Source of the DNA: Betaproteobacteria bacterium SCN1
GTDB lineage: Bacteria; Pseudomonadota; Gammaproteobacteria; Burkholderiales; Thiobacillaceae
Assembly: GCA_008923315.1 (NCBI GenBank)
Contig: WBSF01000007.1
Span: 1-64,000 of the forward strand
Reading direction: 5' to 3'
Length of the DNA: 64,000 bases
In this document: positions 56,858 through 64,000 of the stretch, piece after piece
Position numbering within the stretch: position 1 is the stretch's first letter
Layout: each line of letters starts with the position of its first letter
The notes under the pieces: model-generated
Databases searched by the model: none
What the model was told of the DNA's origin: nothing
The model's input: only the letters and a program-made list of their open reading frames with translations
Program-made: the position numbers and the translations under genes

Positions 56858-57618
56858 CGGGATATCTGCGGGTTGAATACGTGAATCATGCCATCCACCA
56901 GACCGGCATCGCCGCCGGCGGTCGCGACCGCCTGGGCGATGCCCATGCGTCGGGCGGCTTCGGCGATTTTCTCATGTGGGGCAAAAAGCGGGGTCTTTGC
57001 CAGCAACGACGCGCCGCCTTCGCCCAGCAGCGCCGCCAGGTTGACCAGCGTCTCCGCACTCGCCACCGTGACCGCGTCGATGCCGCCCGCGCGCCAGCGG
57101 GCCAGCAGCGCCGCCGCATCCGCCTGCGGCCGCACGCGGCGGTAACACTCCAGATACCCCACCTGCGCGCCGCGCGCCACCAGCGTGTCCGCGATCAGAG
57201 GCCGGCCGCCGACGCCGCGCACGATGACGACGTTCCAGCCCGCCACCTCGGCCAGTGCAGGCAACGCCAGCAGCGCTTCGCTGTCCTGCCCGTCCGGCAC
57301 GATGACATTCGCCACACCGGCTTCGGCCAGCGCGCGCGCCGTGCCCGGGCCCACTGCGAAAACGCGGGCTGCAGGCGGCAACCGGCCCATCGCGGCAATG
57401 CCACAGCGGGCCGCGTTGGGGCTGGCGACAACCATCGCATCGGCCGAACGCGCCGCAGCAATCATGTGCTCAAGCTGCGCGACGGGCACCGCTTCGATCG
57501 CCAGCGCGGGAAACAGTACGGGTTCACCGCCGGCTGCGCGGATCGCACGCGCCAGCGTGTCGGCCTGGTGCACGGGACGCGTCACCAGGATCGCGCGACC
57601 GGCCAGCGGTGGCGTCAT
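56854..57618 (-). CDS. hemD: Uroporphyrinogen-III synthase
   Basis: 254-residue two-domain enzyme that cyclises and inverts ring D of hydroxymethylbilane. The weakly conserved family is recognised by GRAILVTRPVHQADTLARAIRAAGGEPVLFPALAIEA, the SPNAARCGIAAM loop and the second-half MEADAVTVASAETLVNLAALLG pattern (TVASAETL). Its place between hemC and hemX confirms it. It begins with an ATG 90 bases after hemC; that gap shows no clear terminator. Confidence 0.92.
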   Translation of the reverse strand: MTPPLAGRAILVTRPVHQADTLARAIRAAGGEPVLFPALAIEAVPVAQLEHMIAAARSADAMVVASPNAARCGIAAMGRLPPAARVFAVGPGTARALAEAGVANVIVPDGQDSEALLALPALAEVAGWNVVIVRGVGGRPLIADTLVARGAQVGYLECYRRVRPQADAAALLARWRAGGIDAVTVASAETLVNLAALLGEGGASLLAKTPLFAPHEKIAEAARRMGIAQAVATAGGDAGLVDGMIHVFNPQISR

Positions 57619-57708
57619 GCGCGCGACCGCCCCGCGAAACAGGCGCCTGGCATGCGGCGGGCCGGCAAGTGCGTGCGGCAGACCGCGCCGTTGCTCGAAC
57701 TCACCGGA

Positions 57709-58623
57709 CTACAACGCGTCGAGGATCGCGCGCGCGCCCTGGGCCAGCAACTTGTCGGCCAGAGCCTGGCCGACTGCTTCGGGGTCGTCGGCACTGCCCT
57801 CGGCGCGATCCTGAATGAAGGCGCTGCCGTCGGGATTGGCCACGAAACCGACGACACTCAGATTGCCGTTCTCCAGTACGGCATGCGCGCCGAGCGGCAC
57901 CTGGCAGCTGCCTCCGAGCACACGGCTGACCTGCCGTTCCGCACGCACGCACGCGGCGGTACGGGGATGATTGAGCACCGCAACGCATGCGGCGACTTCG
58001 GGACGGCCGCTGCGGATCTCGATGCCGAGCGCGCCCTGGCCGGCGGCGGGGATGCTGTCCTCGATCGACAGCACGCTCTTGATACGGGCACCCAGTCCCA
58101 GCCGCTTCAAACCGGCAGCGGCCAGCAGGATCGCGTCGAACTGGCCTTCGTCAAGCTTTTTCAGACGCGTGCCGACGTTGCCGCGCAACGGCTTGACCAG
58201 GAGATGCGGATAACGCGCACGCACCTGCGCTTCGCGGCGCAGGCTGGACGTCCCGATCACCGCACCGGGCGGCAGCTCGGACAGTTTTCCATACTGGATG
58301 GACACGAAGGCATCGCGCGGGTCCTCGCGCTCGCCGATGGCCACCAGATCGAAACCGGCGGGCAGCTCCATCGGCACATCCTTCATCGAATGCACGGCCA
58401 GATCGGCCTGGCCGGACTCCAGCGCGATCTCCAGCTCCTTGACAAACAGGCCCTTGCCGCCGATTTTGGACAGCGTAACGTCGAGAATCTGGTCACCGCG
58501 CGTGGTCATGCCCAGAATGCCGACCGCGCAGTCGGGATAAAGTCCGCGCAACCGATCGCGGATATGCTCCGCCTGCCACATGGCGAGGGCACTTTCACGG
58601 GAAGCGATGGTCAGGGTCTGCAT
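57709..58623 (-). CDS. hemC: Porphobilinogen deaminase
   Basis: 304-residue enzyme polymerising porphobilinogen into hydroxymethylbilane. Visible are [61 protein letters not shown] and the dipyrromethane cofactor cysteine in [13 protein letters not shown]. The ATG at 58623 gives [11 protein letters not shown], the family start; longer readings into the intergenic region are not conserved. First gene of the hem operon; the divergent thioredoxin gene starts 101 bases away. Confidence 0.96.
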   Translation of the reverse strand: MQTLTIASRESALAMWQAEHIRDRLRGLYPDCAVGILGMTTRGDQILDVTLSKIGGKGLFVKELEIALESGQADLAVHSMKDVPMELPAGFDLVAIGEREDPRDAFVSIQYGKLSELPPGAVIGTSSLRREAQVRARYPHLLVKPLRGNVGTRLKKLDEGQFDAILLAAAGLKRLGLGARIKSVLSIEDSIPAAGQGALGIEIRSGRPEVAACVAVLNHPRTAACVRAERQVSRVLGGSCQVPLGAHAVLENGNLSVVGFVANPDGSAFIQDRAEGSADDPEAVGQALADKLLAQGARAILDAL

Positions 58624-58724
58624 GAGGTCATGAAGCGAACAGTACGAATGGACGGGTGCGAAGCGGCCACGGCAACGCGACACTGCGTGCGATACGATGC
58701 CGCATTCGGAGGGAGAAACGACAC

Positions 58725-59213
58725 GTGTTGATGCGCCTGATCGCAGTCTGGGCACTGATTCTAGCATGGGGCCTCGCACCGGCCGGGCCGGCCCGTGCGG
58801 CGGACACGCTCGTGCATGCGCGGGATTTCAGGGCCGACGCGCGCGAGGCAGCGCGGCGCAAGATTCCCATCCTGGTCATCTTCACCACGCACGGCTGTCC
58901 CTACTGCGAACGCGTCAAACGCGAGTATCTGATCCCCATGCATCAGGACAAGGCCTATCGCGACAAGGTTCTGATCCGCGAGGTTACTTTCGGCGCCACC
59001 ACGCCACTGGTCGACTTCGACGGCACGCGCACCACCGAAGGCGCCTTCGCGGCGGCCCACAAGGTCTTCATGGTGCCGACCGTGCAGGTACTCGACCTCC
59101 AGGGCGCACCCGCCACCGACCCTATCGTCGGCCTGCTCTCCGCCGACTACTACTACGGCTACCTCGAAGCCGCCATCGACGCCGGCCTGAGCCGGACCCG
59201 GCCGTCGAAATAA
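58725..59213 (+). CDS. Periplasmic thioredoxin-like protein (SoxW-type)
   Basis: 162 residues. Signal peptide ends near PARA, and the redox motif is [10 protein letters not shown] (CPYC), with the cis-Pro loop [11 protein letters not shown]. The cluster [28 protein letters not shown] is typical of SoxW/thioredoxin_7 proteins that keep periplasmic cysteines reduced. I chose GTG at 58725, with GGAGG upstream; ATG six bases later is equally possible. It is followed by a two-component pair, with unknown connection. Confidence 0.82.
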   Translation: MLMRLIAVWALILAWGLAPAGPARAADTLVHARDFRADAREAARRKIPILVIFTTHGCPYCERVKREYLIPMHQDKAYRDKVLIREVTFGATTPLVDFDGTRTTEGAFAAAHKVFMVPTVQVLDLQGAPATDPIVGLLSADYYYGYLEAAIDAGLSRTRPSK

Positions 59214-59268
59214 GCGCCGTGCGCGCAATTGCCATGGCGTTAAAATCGGGCGCCATGGGAGCCCCTGC

Positions 59269-59904
59269 ATGAAAACCCTGCTGGCCGACGATCACCCGCT
59301 GATGCGCGAGGGCGTGCGGCAGGTGCTCGCGCAACTGGAACCGGCTGTCGAAATCATCGATGCCCACGACTACCCCAGCCTGTTCGCACAGACCGCCGCA
59401 CACACCGACCTGGACCTCGCGCTGGTCGATCTCAACATGCCGGGACTGGTCGGTCTGCAGGGCATCTCGCAGTTCCGCCACCGCTTCCCCGACATCCCGC
59501 TGGTGGTGCTTTCCGCGTCCGAATCGCCGCACGACATCCGGAGCGCCCTCGAAGCCGGCGCACTCGGCTACATTCCCAAGGCGTCGAGTACGGACACCAT
59601 GCTCGACGCCCTGCGCCAGGTTCTCGCGGGAGACATCTACGTTCCGGACTGTCTGAATGCCGCGGACGCCGCCTCCAGCCCGCCGCCCGCAGAACTCACC
59701 GCCGCCATACTCGACGGCCTCACCGGCCGCCAGCGCGAAGTAGCGCGCCTGCTGGGCCACGGCTTCACCAACAAAGCCATCGGCAGCATGCTCGGCCTGA
59801 CCGAAAACACGGTGAAAGTCCACGTCGCCGCGATCTTCCGCGCACTCGGCGTCTCCAACCGCACCGAAGCGGTGATCACGATGCAGCGCCTGTCGCAATC
59901 CTAG
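59269..59904 (+). CDS. NarL/LuxR-type response regulator
   Basis: 211 residues. Receiver domain: ADDHPLMREGV acidic pocket, phospho-Asp in LALVDLNMPGL (~54), and the switch Lys in GYIPKASSTD. DNA-binding domain: LTGRQREVARLLGHGFTNKAIGSMLGLTENTVKVHVAAIFRALGVSNRTEAV, a complete LuxR HTH. GGGAG precedes the ATG. The gene is followed nine bases later by a hybrid histidine kinase, its likely partner. A TAAAAT -10-like element lies at 59241-59246. Confidence 0.93.
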   Translation: MKTLLADDHPLMREGVRQVLAQLEPAVEIIDAHDYPSLFAQTAAHTDLDLALVDLNMPGLVGLQGISQFRHRFPDIPLVVLSASESPHDIRSALEAGALGYIPKASSTDTMLDALRQVLAGDIYVPDCLNAADAASSPPPAELTAAILDGLTGRQREVARLLGHGFTNKAIGSMLGLTENTVKVHVAAIFRALGVSNRTEAVITMQRLSQS

Positions 59905-59913
59905 ACGACACTC

Positions 59914-61815
59914 GTGAGCCTCGTTCGCGCATTCATCGACCGGCTGCCGTTCTCCAGCATCCGCAGCCGCATGCTCGTCATCGCGCTGCTGCCGGCGCTG
60001 GTCACCGAATTCGGCATGGTGGTCTACTTCACCTCGCAGACCCTGAATACTGCCGAAGACGCGCTGTACAACCGCACCAGCAACGCTGCCCGCCACCTCG
60101 CCGATGCGCTCCCCTATGCGCTGATCACCGGCGACACCGCGCTCGCCCGCTCGCTGCTCGGGGCGGAAATCTCGAACAGCCAGCTCGTGCATGCGCGCAT
60201 TGTCGGCCCGCAGGGCGAGATAGTCGCCAGCCAGGGCGAGGCCGCGCCCGGCAACCTGGTGGTGCGGCACGCGACCATCCGTGTGCCCGACGCCGACCTG
60301 CGCGACGAAGCCCTGTTCGCCTCCAGCGCCCGTCCCCCGCGCCCCATGCTCGGCGAAGTCGAGGTCCGGGCCTCGCGCGACCCGATCGAGACGTTCCGGC
60401 GCGATGCGCTGCTGCGCGCCGCCCTGCTGATGCTGGGCGCCTTGACGCTTACCGGGATCGTCGCCTGGCGGCTGTCGGATCGCCTGACCGGCCAGTTGCG
60501 CCACATCGGTCGCGTGGTCGCCCGGCTGGCACGCGACGATCTGGCAGTCCGCACGCATCTGCCGTCGCGCGGCGAAATCGGCACCCTTGCCGACGGCGTC
60601 AACGACATGGCCGATGCGCTGCAAGCGCAACGCAGGGAAATGGAAGCACGCATCCACGCCGCCACCGCCGATCTCGCCGCCCGGACAGACATGGCCGAGC
60701 GTGCCAACAGCGCCAAATCGCGTTTCTTCGCCGCCGCCAGCCACGACCTGCGGCAACCGCTGCATGCGCTGTCGCTGTTCGTCGCCACGCTGAAAGCGCG
60801 CAACCGGCAACCCGAGACGCAGCCGCTGATCGACAACATCGAAGCCTCCACCGCAGCGATGGAATTGCTGTTCAATGCGCTGCTCGATATCTCGCGTCTC
60901 GACGCCGGTGCGATCGAGGCGCATCCCGTGCACTTCCCGCTGCAGCGCATGTTCGACGAGCTCGACAAGCAATTCAGCGCGCTTGCCAGCGAAAAACAGC
61001 TGCGCCTGCGATTCCGTCCCTGCCCGTTCACGCTCCACAGCGACCCGCTGCTCATCGAGCGCATTCTGGTCAATCTCATCGCCAACGCCATCCGCTATAC
61101 CGACGACGGCGGCGTGCTGGTCGCCTGCCGGCAACACGGGCGCATGGTGCGCATCAGCGTCTTCGACACCGGACGCGGCATCCCCGAAGACCAGCAGGAA
61201 AGCGTATTTCATGAATTCGTGCAGCTCCACAACGCGGCGCGCGACCGCAGCAAGGGGCTCGGACTCGGGCTCGCCATCGTCTCGCGCCTCGGCCGCCTGC
61301 TCGGCCACCGCGTGGCCCTGCGTTCCCGCATGGGCCACGGTTCGGTGTTCAGCATCGACGTGCCGCTGGGTGACCCCAGCCTGATCCAGCGCGCCGCGCC
61401 GCCGGCAACACCCGGCCAGATGCCGGACGACGCCCTCGTGCTACTGGTGGACGACGAACCCGCCATCCTGCGGGGCATGGCCGAACTGTTCGACAACTGG
61501 AATATCGATCTCGTCACCGCGCACAGCGCCGACGAGGCCGAACACTGGCTCGACAGCGTCGGCCGGCCACCCGACGTCATCGTGTCCGACTACCGCTTGC
61601 CCGACGGCGACGGCATCGACGTGGTCATGCGCCTGCGTCACCGATACGGCCACGACCTGCCCGCCATCCTGATCACCGGCGACACCGCGCCGGAAACGAT
61701 CCAGCGTATCGGCCAGGCCGGATTCCCGCTGCTGCACAAACCCCTCCGTCCGGCCAAACTGCGCGCGCTCCTCACCCATCTCATCCAGCAATCGCGCAGC
61801 GGCGGCGTGGGATAA
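59914..61815 (+). CDS. Hybrid sensor histidine kinase
   Basis: 633-residue membrane kinase. TM1 (~20-40), a periplasmic sensing region of ~125 residues, TM2 (~168-188), HAMP (~190-243), HisKA with phospho-His in AASHDLRQPLHAL (His277), HATPase (NAIRYTDDGG, FDTGRGIPEDQQ, GLGLAI), and a C-terminal receiver (LLVDDEPAIL; phospho-Asp in VIVSDYRLPDG). Starts with GTG and has no clear Shine-Dalgarno. The C-terminal receiver may act as an intramolecular sink before the LuxR-type partner. The signal is unknown. Confidence 0.92.
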   Translation: MSLVRAFIDRLPFSSIRSRMLVIALLPALVTEFGMVVYFTSQTLNTAEDALYNRTSNAARHLADALPYALITGDTALARSLLGAEISNSQLVHARIVGPQGEIVASQGEAAPGNLVVRHATIRVPDADLRDEALFASSARPPRPMLGEVEVRASRDPIETFRRDALLRAALLMLGALTLTGIVAWRLSDRLTGQLRHIGRVVARLARDDLAVRTHLPSRGEIGTLADGVNDMADALQAQRREMEARIHAATADLAARTDMAERANSAKSRFFAAASHDLRQPLHALSLFVATLKARNRQPETQPLIDNIEASTAAMELLFNALLDISRLDAGAIEAHPVHFPLQRMFDELDKQFSALASEKQLRLRFRPCPFTLHSDPLLIERILVNLIANAIRYTDDGGVLVACRQHGRMVRISVFDTGRGIPEDQQESVFHEFVQLHNAARDRSKGLGLGLAIVSRLGRLLGHRVALRSRMGHGSVFSIDVPLGDPSLIQRAAPPATPGQMPDDALVLLVDDEPAILRGMAELFDNWNIDLVTAHSADEAEHWLDSVGRPPDVIVSDYRLPDGDGIDVVMRLRHRYGHDLPAILITGDTAPETIQRIGQAGFPLLHKPLRPAKLRALLTHLIQQSRSGGVG

Positions 61816-61849
61816 TCCCGCCGCCTACGCTCACCCCACCGCCACCACC

Positions 61850-63247
61850 ATGCACATCCACATCCTCGGCATCTGCGGCACCTTCATGGGCGGCATCGCC
61901 GCCATCGCGCGCAGCGCGGGCCATACCGTCACCGGCTGCGACACCAACGTCTACCCGCCCATGTCCGACCAGCTGCGCGCGCTCGGCATCGAGCTGATCG
62001 AAGGCTTCGACGCCGCCCAGGCCGGCATCGGCGCCGACATCTTCGTCGTCGGCAACGTCGTCGCCCGCGGCAAGCAGCCGCTCATCGAAGCCATCCTCGA
62101 CCGCGGCCTGCCCTACACCTCCGGCCCGCAATGGCTCGCCGACCACGTGCTGCGCGACAAATGGGTGCTCGCCGTCGCCGGCACCCACGGCAAGACCACC
62201 ACGTCGTCCATGCTCGCCTGGATCCTCGAAGATGCGCACCTGAACCCCGGCTTCCTCATCGGCGGCGTGCCGCAGAATTTCGGCATCTCCGCGCGCCTCA
62301 CCGACAGTCCCTTCTTCGTCATCGAGGCCGACGAATACGACACCGCCTTCTTCGACAAGCGTTCCAAGTTCGTCCACTACCGGCCGCGCACCGCGTTGCT
62401 CAACAATCTCGAATTCGACCACGCCGACATCTTCCCCGACCTCGCCGCCATCGAAACCCAGTTCCACCATCTCGTGCGTACCGTGCCCGGCAACGGCCTC
62501 GTCGTCGCCAACGGCCGCGAAGCCAGCCTCGACCGCGTGTTCGCGCGCGGCTGCTGGACCCCGGTGGAACGCTTCGGCGGCGCCACGCCCGATGGCCGCA
62601 CCGAAAGTGCGGACGGCTGGACCGCCGGCGCACCCGACGCCGGCGGCGGTTTCGATGTCTTTCTCGACGGCGCGCCGCAGGGCCGCGTGAACTGGCCCCT
62701 CATCGGCGAACACAACCGCCTGAACGCCCTCGCAGCCATCGCCGCCGCGCGCCACGCCGGCGTGCCCGCCGCCGCCGCCATCGATGCCCTCGCCCGCTTC
62801 GAAAACGTGAAGCGCCGCATGGAAGTGCGCGGCGCCGTGCATGGCATCACCGTCTACGACGACTTCGCCCACCATCCCACCGCCATCGCCACCACCGTCG
62901 AAGGCCTGCGGGCGAAGGTCGGCGATGCGCACATCCTCGCCGTACTCGAACCGCGCTCCAACACCATGAAACTCGGCATCATGAAATCCCAGCTGCCCGA
63001 CAGCCTCAAGGATGCCGACCAGGTCTACTGCTTCGGCGCCAACCTCGGCTGGGACGCCGCCGAAGCACTGGCACCTTTAGGCGAGAAAGCCCGCGTATTC
63101 GACAGCCTCGACAAACTCGTCAGCCAGCTCGTTGCCGATGCACGCACCGGCGACCATGTGCTGATGATGAGCAACGGCGGATTCGGCGGGATACACGCGA
63201 AGCTGCTGGAGGCTTTACGCCATCACTATCACGAGGAGATCGTGTGA
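61850..63247 (+). CDS. mpl: UDP-N-acetylmuramate:L-alanyl-gamma-D-glutamyl-meso-DAP ligase
   Basis: Peptidoglycan recycling enzyme that reattaches tripeptide to UDP-MurNAc. 465 residues of Mur ligase type. The N-terminus HIHILGICGTFMGGIAAIARSAGH fits Mpl rather than MurC, the ATP loop is AGTHGKTTTSSML, and IEADEYDTAFFDKRSKF, GEHNRLNALAAIAAA and YDDFAHHPTAI follow. A GATAAT -10-like box (61812-61817) lies in the end of the kinase gene. It is the last gene before the repeat region. Confidence 0.95.
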   Translation: MHIHILGICGTFMGGIAAIARSAGHTVTGCDTNVYPPMSDQLRALGIELIEGFDAAQAGIGADIFVVGNVVARGKQPLIEAILDRGLPYTSGPQWLADHVLRDKWVLAVAGTHGKTTTSSMLAWILEDAHLNPGFLIGGVPQNFGISARLTDSPFFVIEADEYDTAFFDKRSKFVHYRPRTALLNNLEFDHADIFPDLAAIETQFHHLVRTVPGNGLVVANGREASLDRVFARGCWTPVERFGGATPDGRTESADGWTAGAPDAGGGFDVFLDGAPQGRVNWPLIGEHNRLNALAAIAAARHAGVPAAAAIDALARFENVKRRMEVRGAVHGITVYDDFAHHPTAIATTVEGLRAKVGDAHILAVLEPRSNTMKLGIMKSQLPDSLKDADQVYCFGANLGWDAAEALAPLGEKARVFDSLDKLVSQLVADARTGDHVLMMSNGGFGGIHAKLLEALRHHYHEEIV

Positions 63248-63314
63248 CGCCTATGCATCGGTATGGGGGGTATGCGTAGGACGCTGTCATTGCGAGCGCA
63301 GCGAAGCAACCCAG

Positions 63315-63426
63315 TTCGCGGATAGGCGCGAAACGCGACTGCGTAGTGAGTGCTTCGTGAAGCTGAGGAGCGTTGGCCGGGGATAGCCCGGCAGCTAGTC
63401 ACTTTTCTTGTCTCGCCAAGAAAAGT
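63315..63426. repeat. Run of three short palindromic hairpins
   Basis: TTCGCG-GATAGG-CGCGAA (63315-63332), GCCGGG-GATAG-CCCGGC (63376-63392), and a 10-bp arm ACTTTTCTTG/CAAGAAAAGT (63401-63426). The first two share a GATAG loop. This resembles REP-like intergenic elements. Confidence 0.75.
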
Positions 63427-63462
63427 AACCAAAAGAAGGCGACCCCGACATCCCCGAAACCC

Positions 63463-63585
63463 CGAAGATCAAGCGCGCCGGACGGGCGGCAAAGAACTCG
63501 CCCCGCTTGTGCTGGACTGATTTGATTTTTGTGAGCGGGGCTCAAACACCTTTGCCGTTGATCCGCCCAACGCGCTTGATCTTCG
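63463..63585. repeat. Large nested inverted repeat (MITE-like element)
   Basis: A perfect 15-bp arm CGAAGATCAAGCGCG (63463-63477) is matched by its reverse complement at 63571-63585. Inside are CGGCAAAG (63487-63494) against CTTTGCCG (63550-63557) and GCCCCGCT (63500-63507) against AGCGGGGC (63534-63541), so the 123 bases fold as one long hairpin. No coding potential. Confidence 0.85.
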
Positions 63586-63637
63586 GCGGGGCTGTAAGGG
63601 GAGGAAGGTCAAAACCAGGGCGGCGGAGACTGAGCGA

Positions 63638-64000
63638 TTGACTACTTTTGTCGCACACTCGACCAAAGTTAAAGCATTCCACTCTTCATGGGGAATCGAT
63701 AGCGTGAAGCGCACCGAAATTTGGCAAATCAAGCTACAGGCCGAACCAAAGCTTCTTGAACAGCTCAGCGGCGAGTTCTGCAACCCAGATTTACGGCTCT
63801 TTCAGGATTGCGATTTTTGGCTACTTGAATCACTCCGCCTTGATTCAAAAGACTACGCGGAAATTTACGCAGAAGGCGAGCGGCTGATTGGCTTCCTGAA
63901 TCAAACGCTCTGGCTCTACGCATTCAGGCTGAACCCAATCCACTCCGATGGATATTATTTTTTGACCAGCAGCGAGGAACGTGACTACAAGTTTCACGCA
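63638..64000 (+). CDS. Partial hypothetical gene, AT-richer than its surroundings
   Basis: An open frame runs off the right edge: from TTG 63638 (MTTFVAHSTKVKAFH) or from GTG 63704 (VKRTEIWQIKLQAEP) it reads without a stop through QDCDFWLLESLRLDSKDYAE and ends FLTSSEERDYKFHA. GGAG lies ten bases before the TTG. The composition is much less GC-rich than the rest of the window, and it follows a repeat element, so it may be acquired. I do not recognise a family. The reading uses Asp/Glu/Leu-rich, soluble sequence; the start is uncertain. Confidence 0.55.
   Translation, partial: MTTFVAHSTKVKAFHSSWGIDSVKRTEIWQIKLQAEPKLLEQLSGEFCNPDLRLFQDCDFWLLESLRLDSKDYAEIYAEGERLIGFLNQTLWLYAFRLNPIHSDGYYFLTSSEERDYKFHA

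Larger units (their letters stand above)
63248..63637. other. 390-base non-coding region made of structured repeats
   Basis: No credible gene on either strand. It holds GTCATTGCGAGCGCAGCGAA (63286-63305), a sequence type frequent as dispersed repeats in proteobacteria, then three small hairpins (63315-63332, 63376-63392, 63401-63426) and a long nested inverted repeat (63463-63585). The base composition shifts to lower GC towards its right end. No promoter for mpl's neighbours or terminator is obvious. Confidence 0.7.

Noticed and set aside
59122-61338. 738-codon minus-strand frame over the two-component genes
   Set aside because: Shadow of the response regulator and kinase; no motifs and no credible start.

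Overview
The window is GC-rich bacterial chromosome with dense, mostly housekeeping gene content. Gene families and gene order point to a Gram-negative betaproteobacterium, probably of the Rhodocyclales/Nitrosomonadales type: metK-ahcY-holin-metF with a SAH riboswitch, dapF-DUF484-xerC, dksA/COG0523/hslVU, a Chp (Pil) chemosensory cluster, hemCDXY, and lipid A acyltransferases. No rRNA, tRNA, CRISPR array, phage or insertion sequence was found. Genus is not determinable from the sequence alone; a DsrS-like gene and a cytochrome P460 gene hint at sulfur/nitrogen lithotrophic relatives, but only as inference.

Layout. 1-1470: class V aminotransferase and a small conserved protein. 1484-5452 (minus): S-adenosylmethionine cycle (metK, then SAH riboswitch-ahcY-holin-like-metF). 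5645-10410 (plus): two lipid A acyltransferase paralogues, a GNAT enzyme, dapF, DUF484, xerC. 10500-13304: a large PAS-GGDEF-EAL protein. 13308-18822 (minus): class III PPK2, a lipoprotein, an RND efflux pump with its adaptor. 18983-24623 (plus): DksA-like protein with one zinc-finger cysteine followed by a zinc-homeostasis run (Zur-like regulator, COG0523 GTPase, YidD, small exported His/Cys protein, outer-membrane porin-like protein, ZnuA-like binding protein, ZnuB-like permease) with no ABC ATPase. 24668-33111 (plus): STAS-repeat protein, DUF4126, hslVU, UPF0114, a diguanylate cyclase, a 608-residue helical-repeat protein of unknown function and a Sfum_1244-like protein. 33180-42511 (minus): pilG-pilH-pilI-pilJ-chpA, the phosphorelay expected to control type IV pili. 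42667-47850: secreted unknown, rubredoxin, thiD-thiE-hemL and a DsrS-like gene. 47928-54554: dsbD with a doubled N-terminal domain, cutA, fxsA, an SDR-family protein, a 2Fe-2S flavin reductase, a divergent HxlR regulator/cytochrome P460 pair, DUF302. 54660-58623 (minus): hemC-hemD-hemX-hemY. 58725-63247 (plus): periplasmic thioredoxin, response regulator plus hybrid kinase, mpl. 63248-64000: a structured repeat region followed by a visibly AT-richer partial gene, the only clearly accessory stretch.

Functional links. MetK makes SAM, AhcY clears SAH (sensed by the riboswitch) and MetF supplies methyl-THF for methionine. hemL and hemCDXY cover early tetrapyrrole synthesis. Cyclic di-GMP enzymes (10500, 28976) and the Chp system suggest surface behaviour. 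The zinc run looks like a zinc-starvation response unit.

The most promising leads are the ATPase-less zinc operon with its small exported protein, the HxlR/P460 pair with duplicated ACCGTTYGGT sites, the A10 tract inside chpA, the doubled DsbD sensor domain, the 608-residue repeat protein, and the nested inverted-repeat element at the 3' end.
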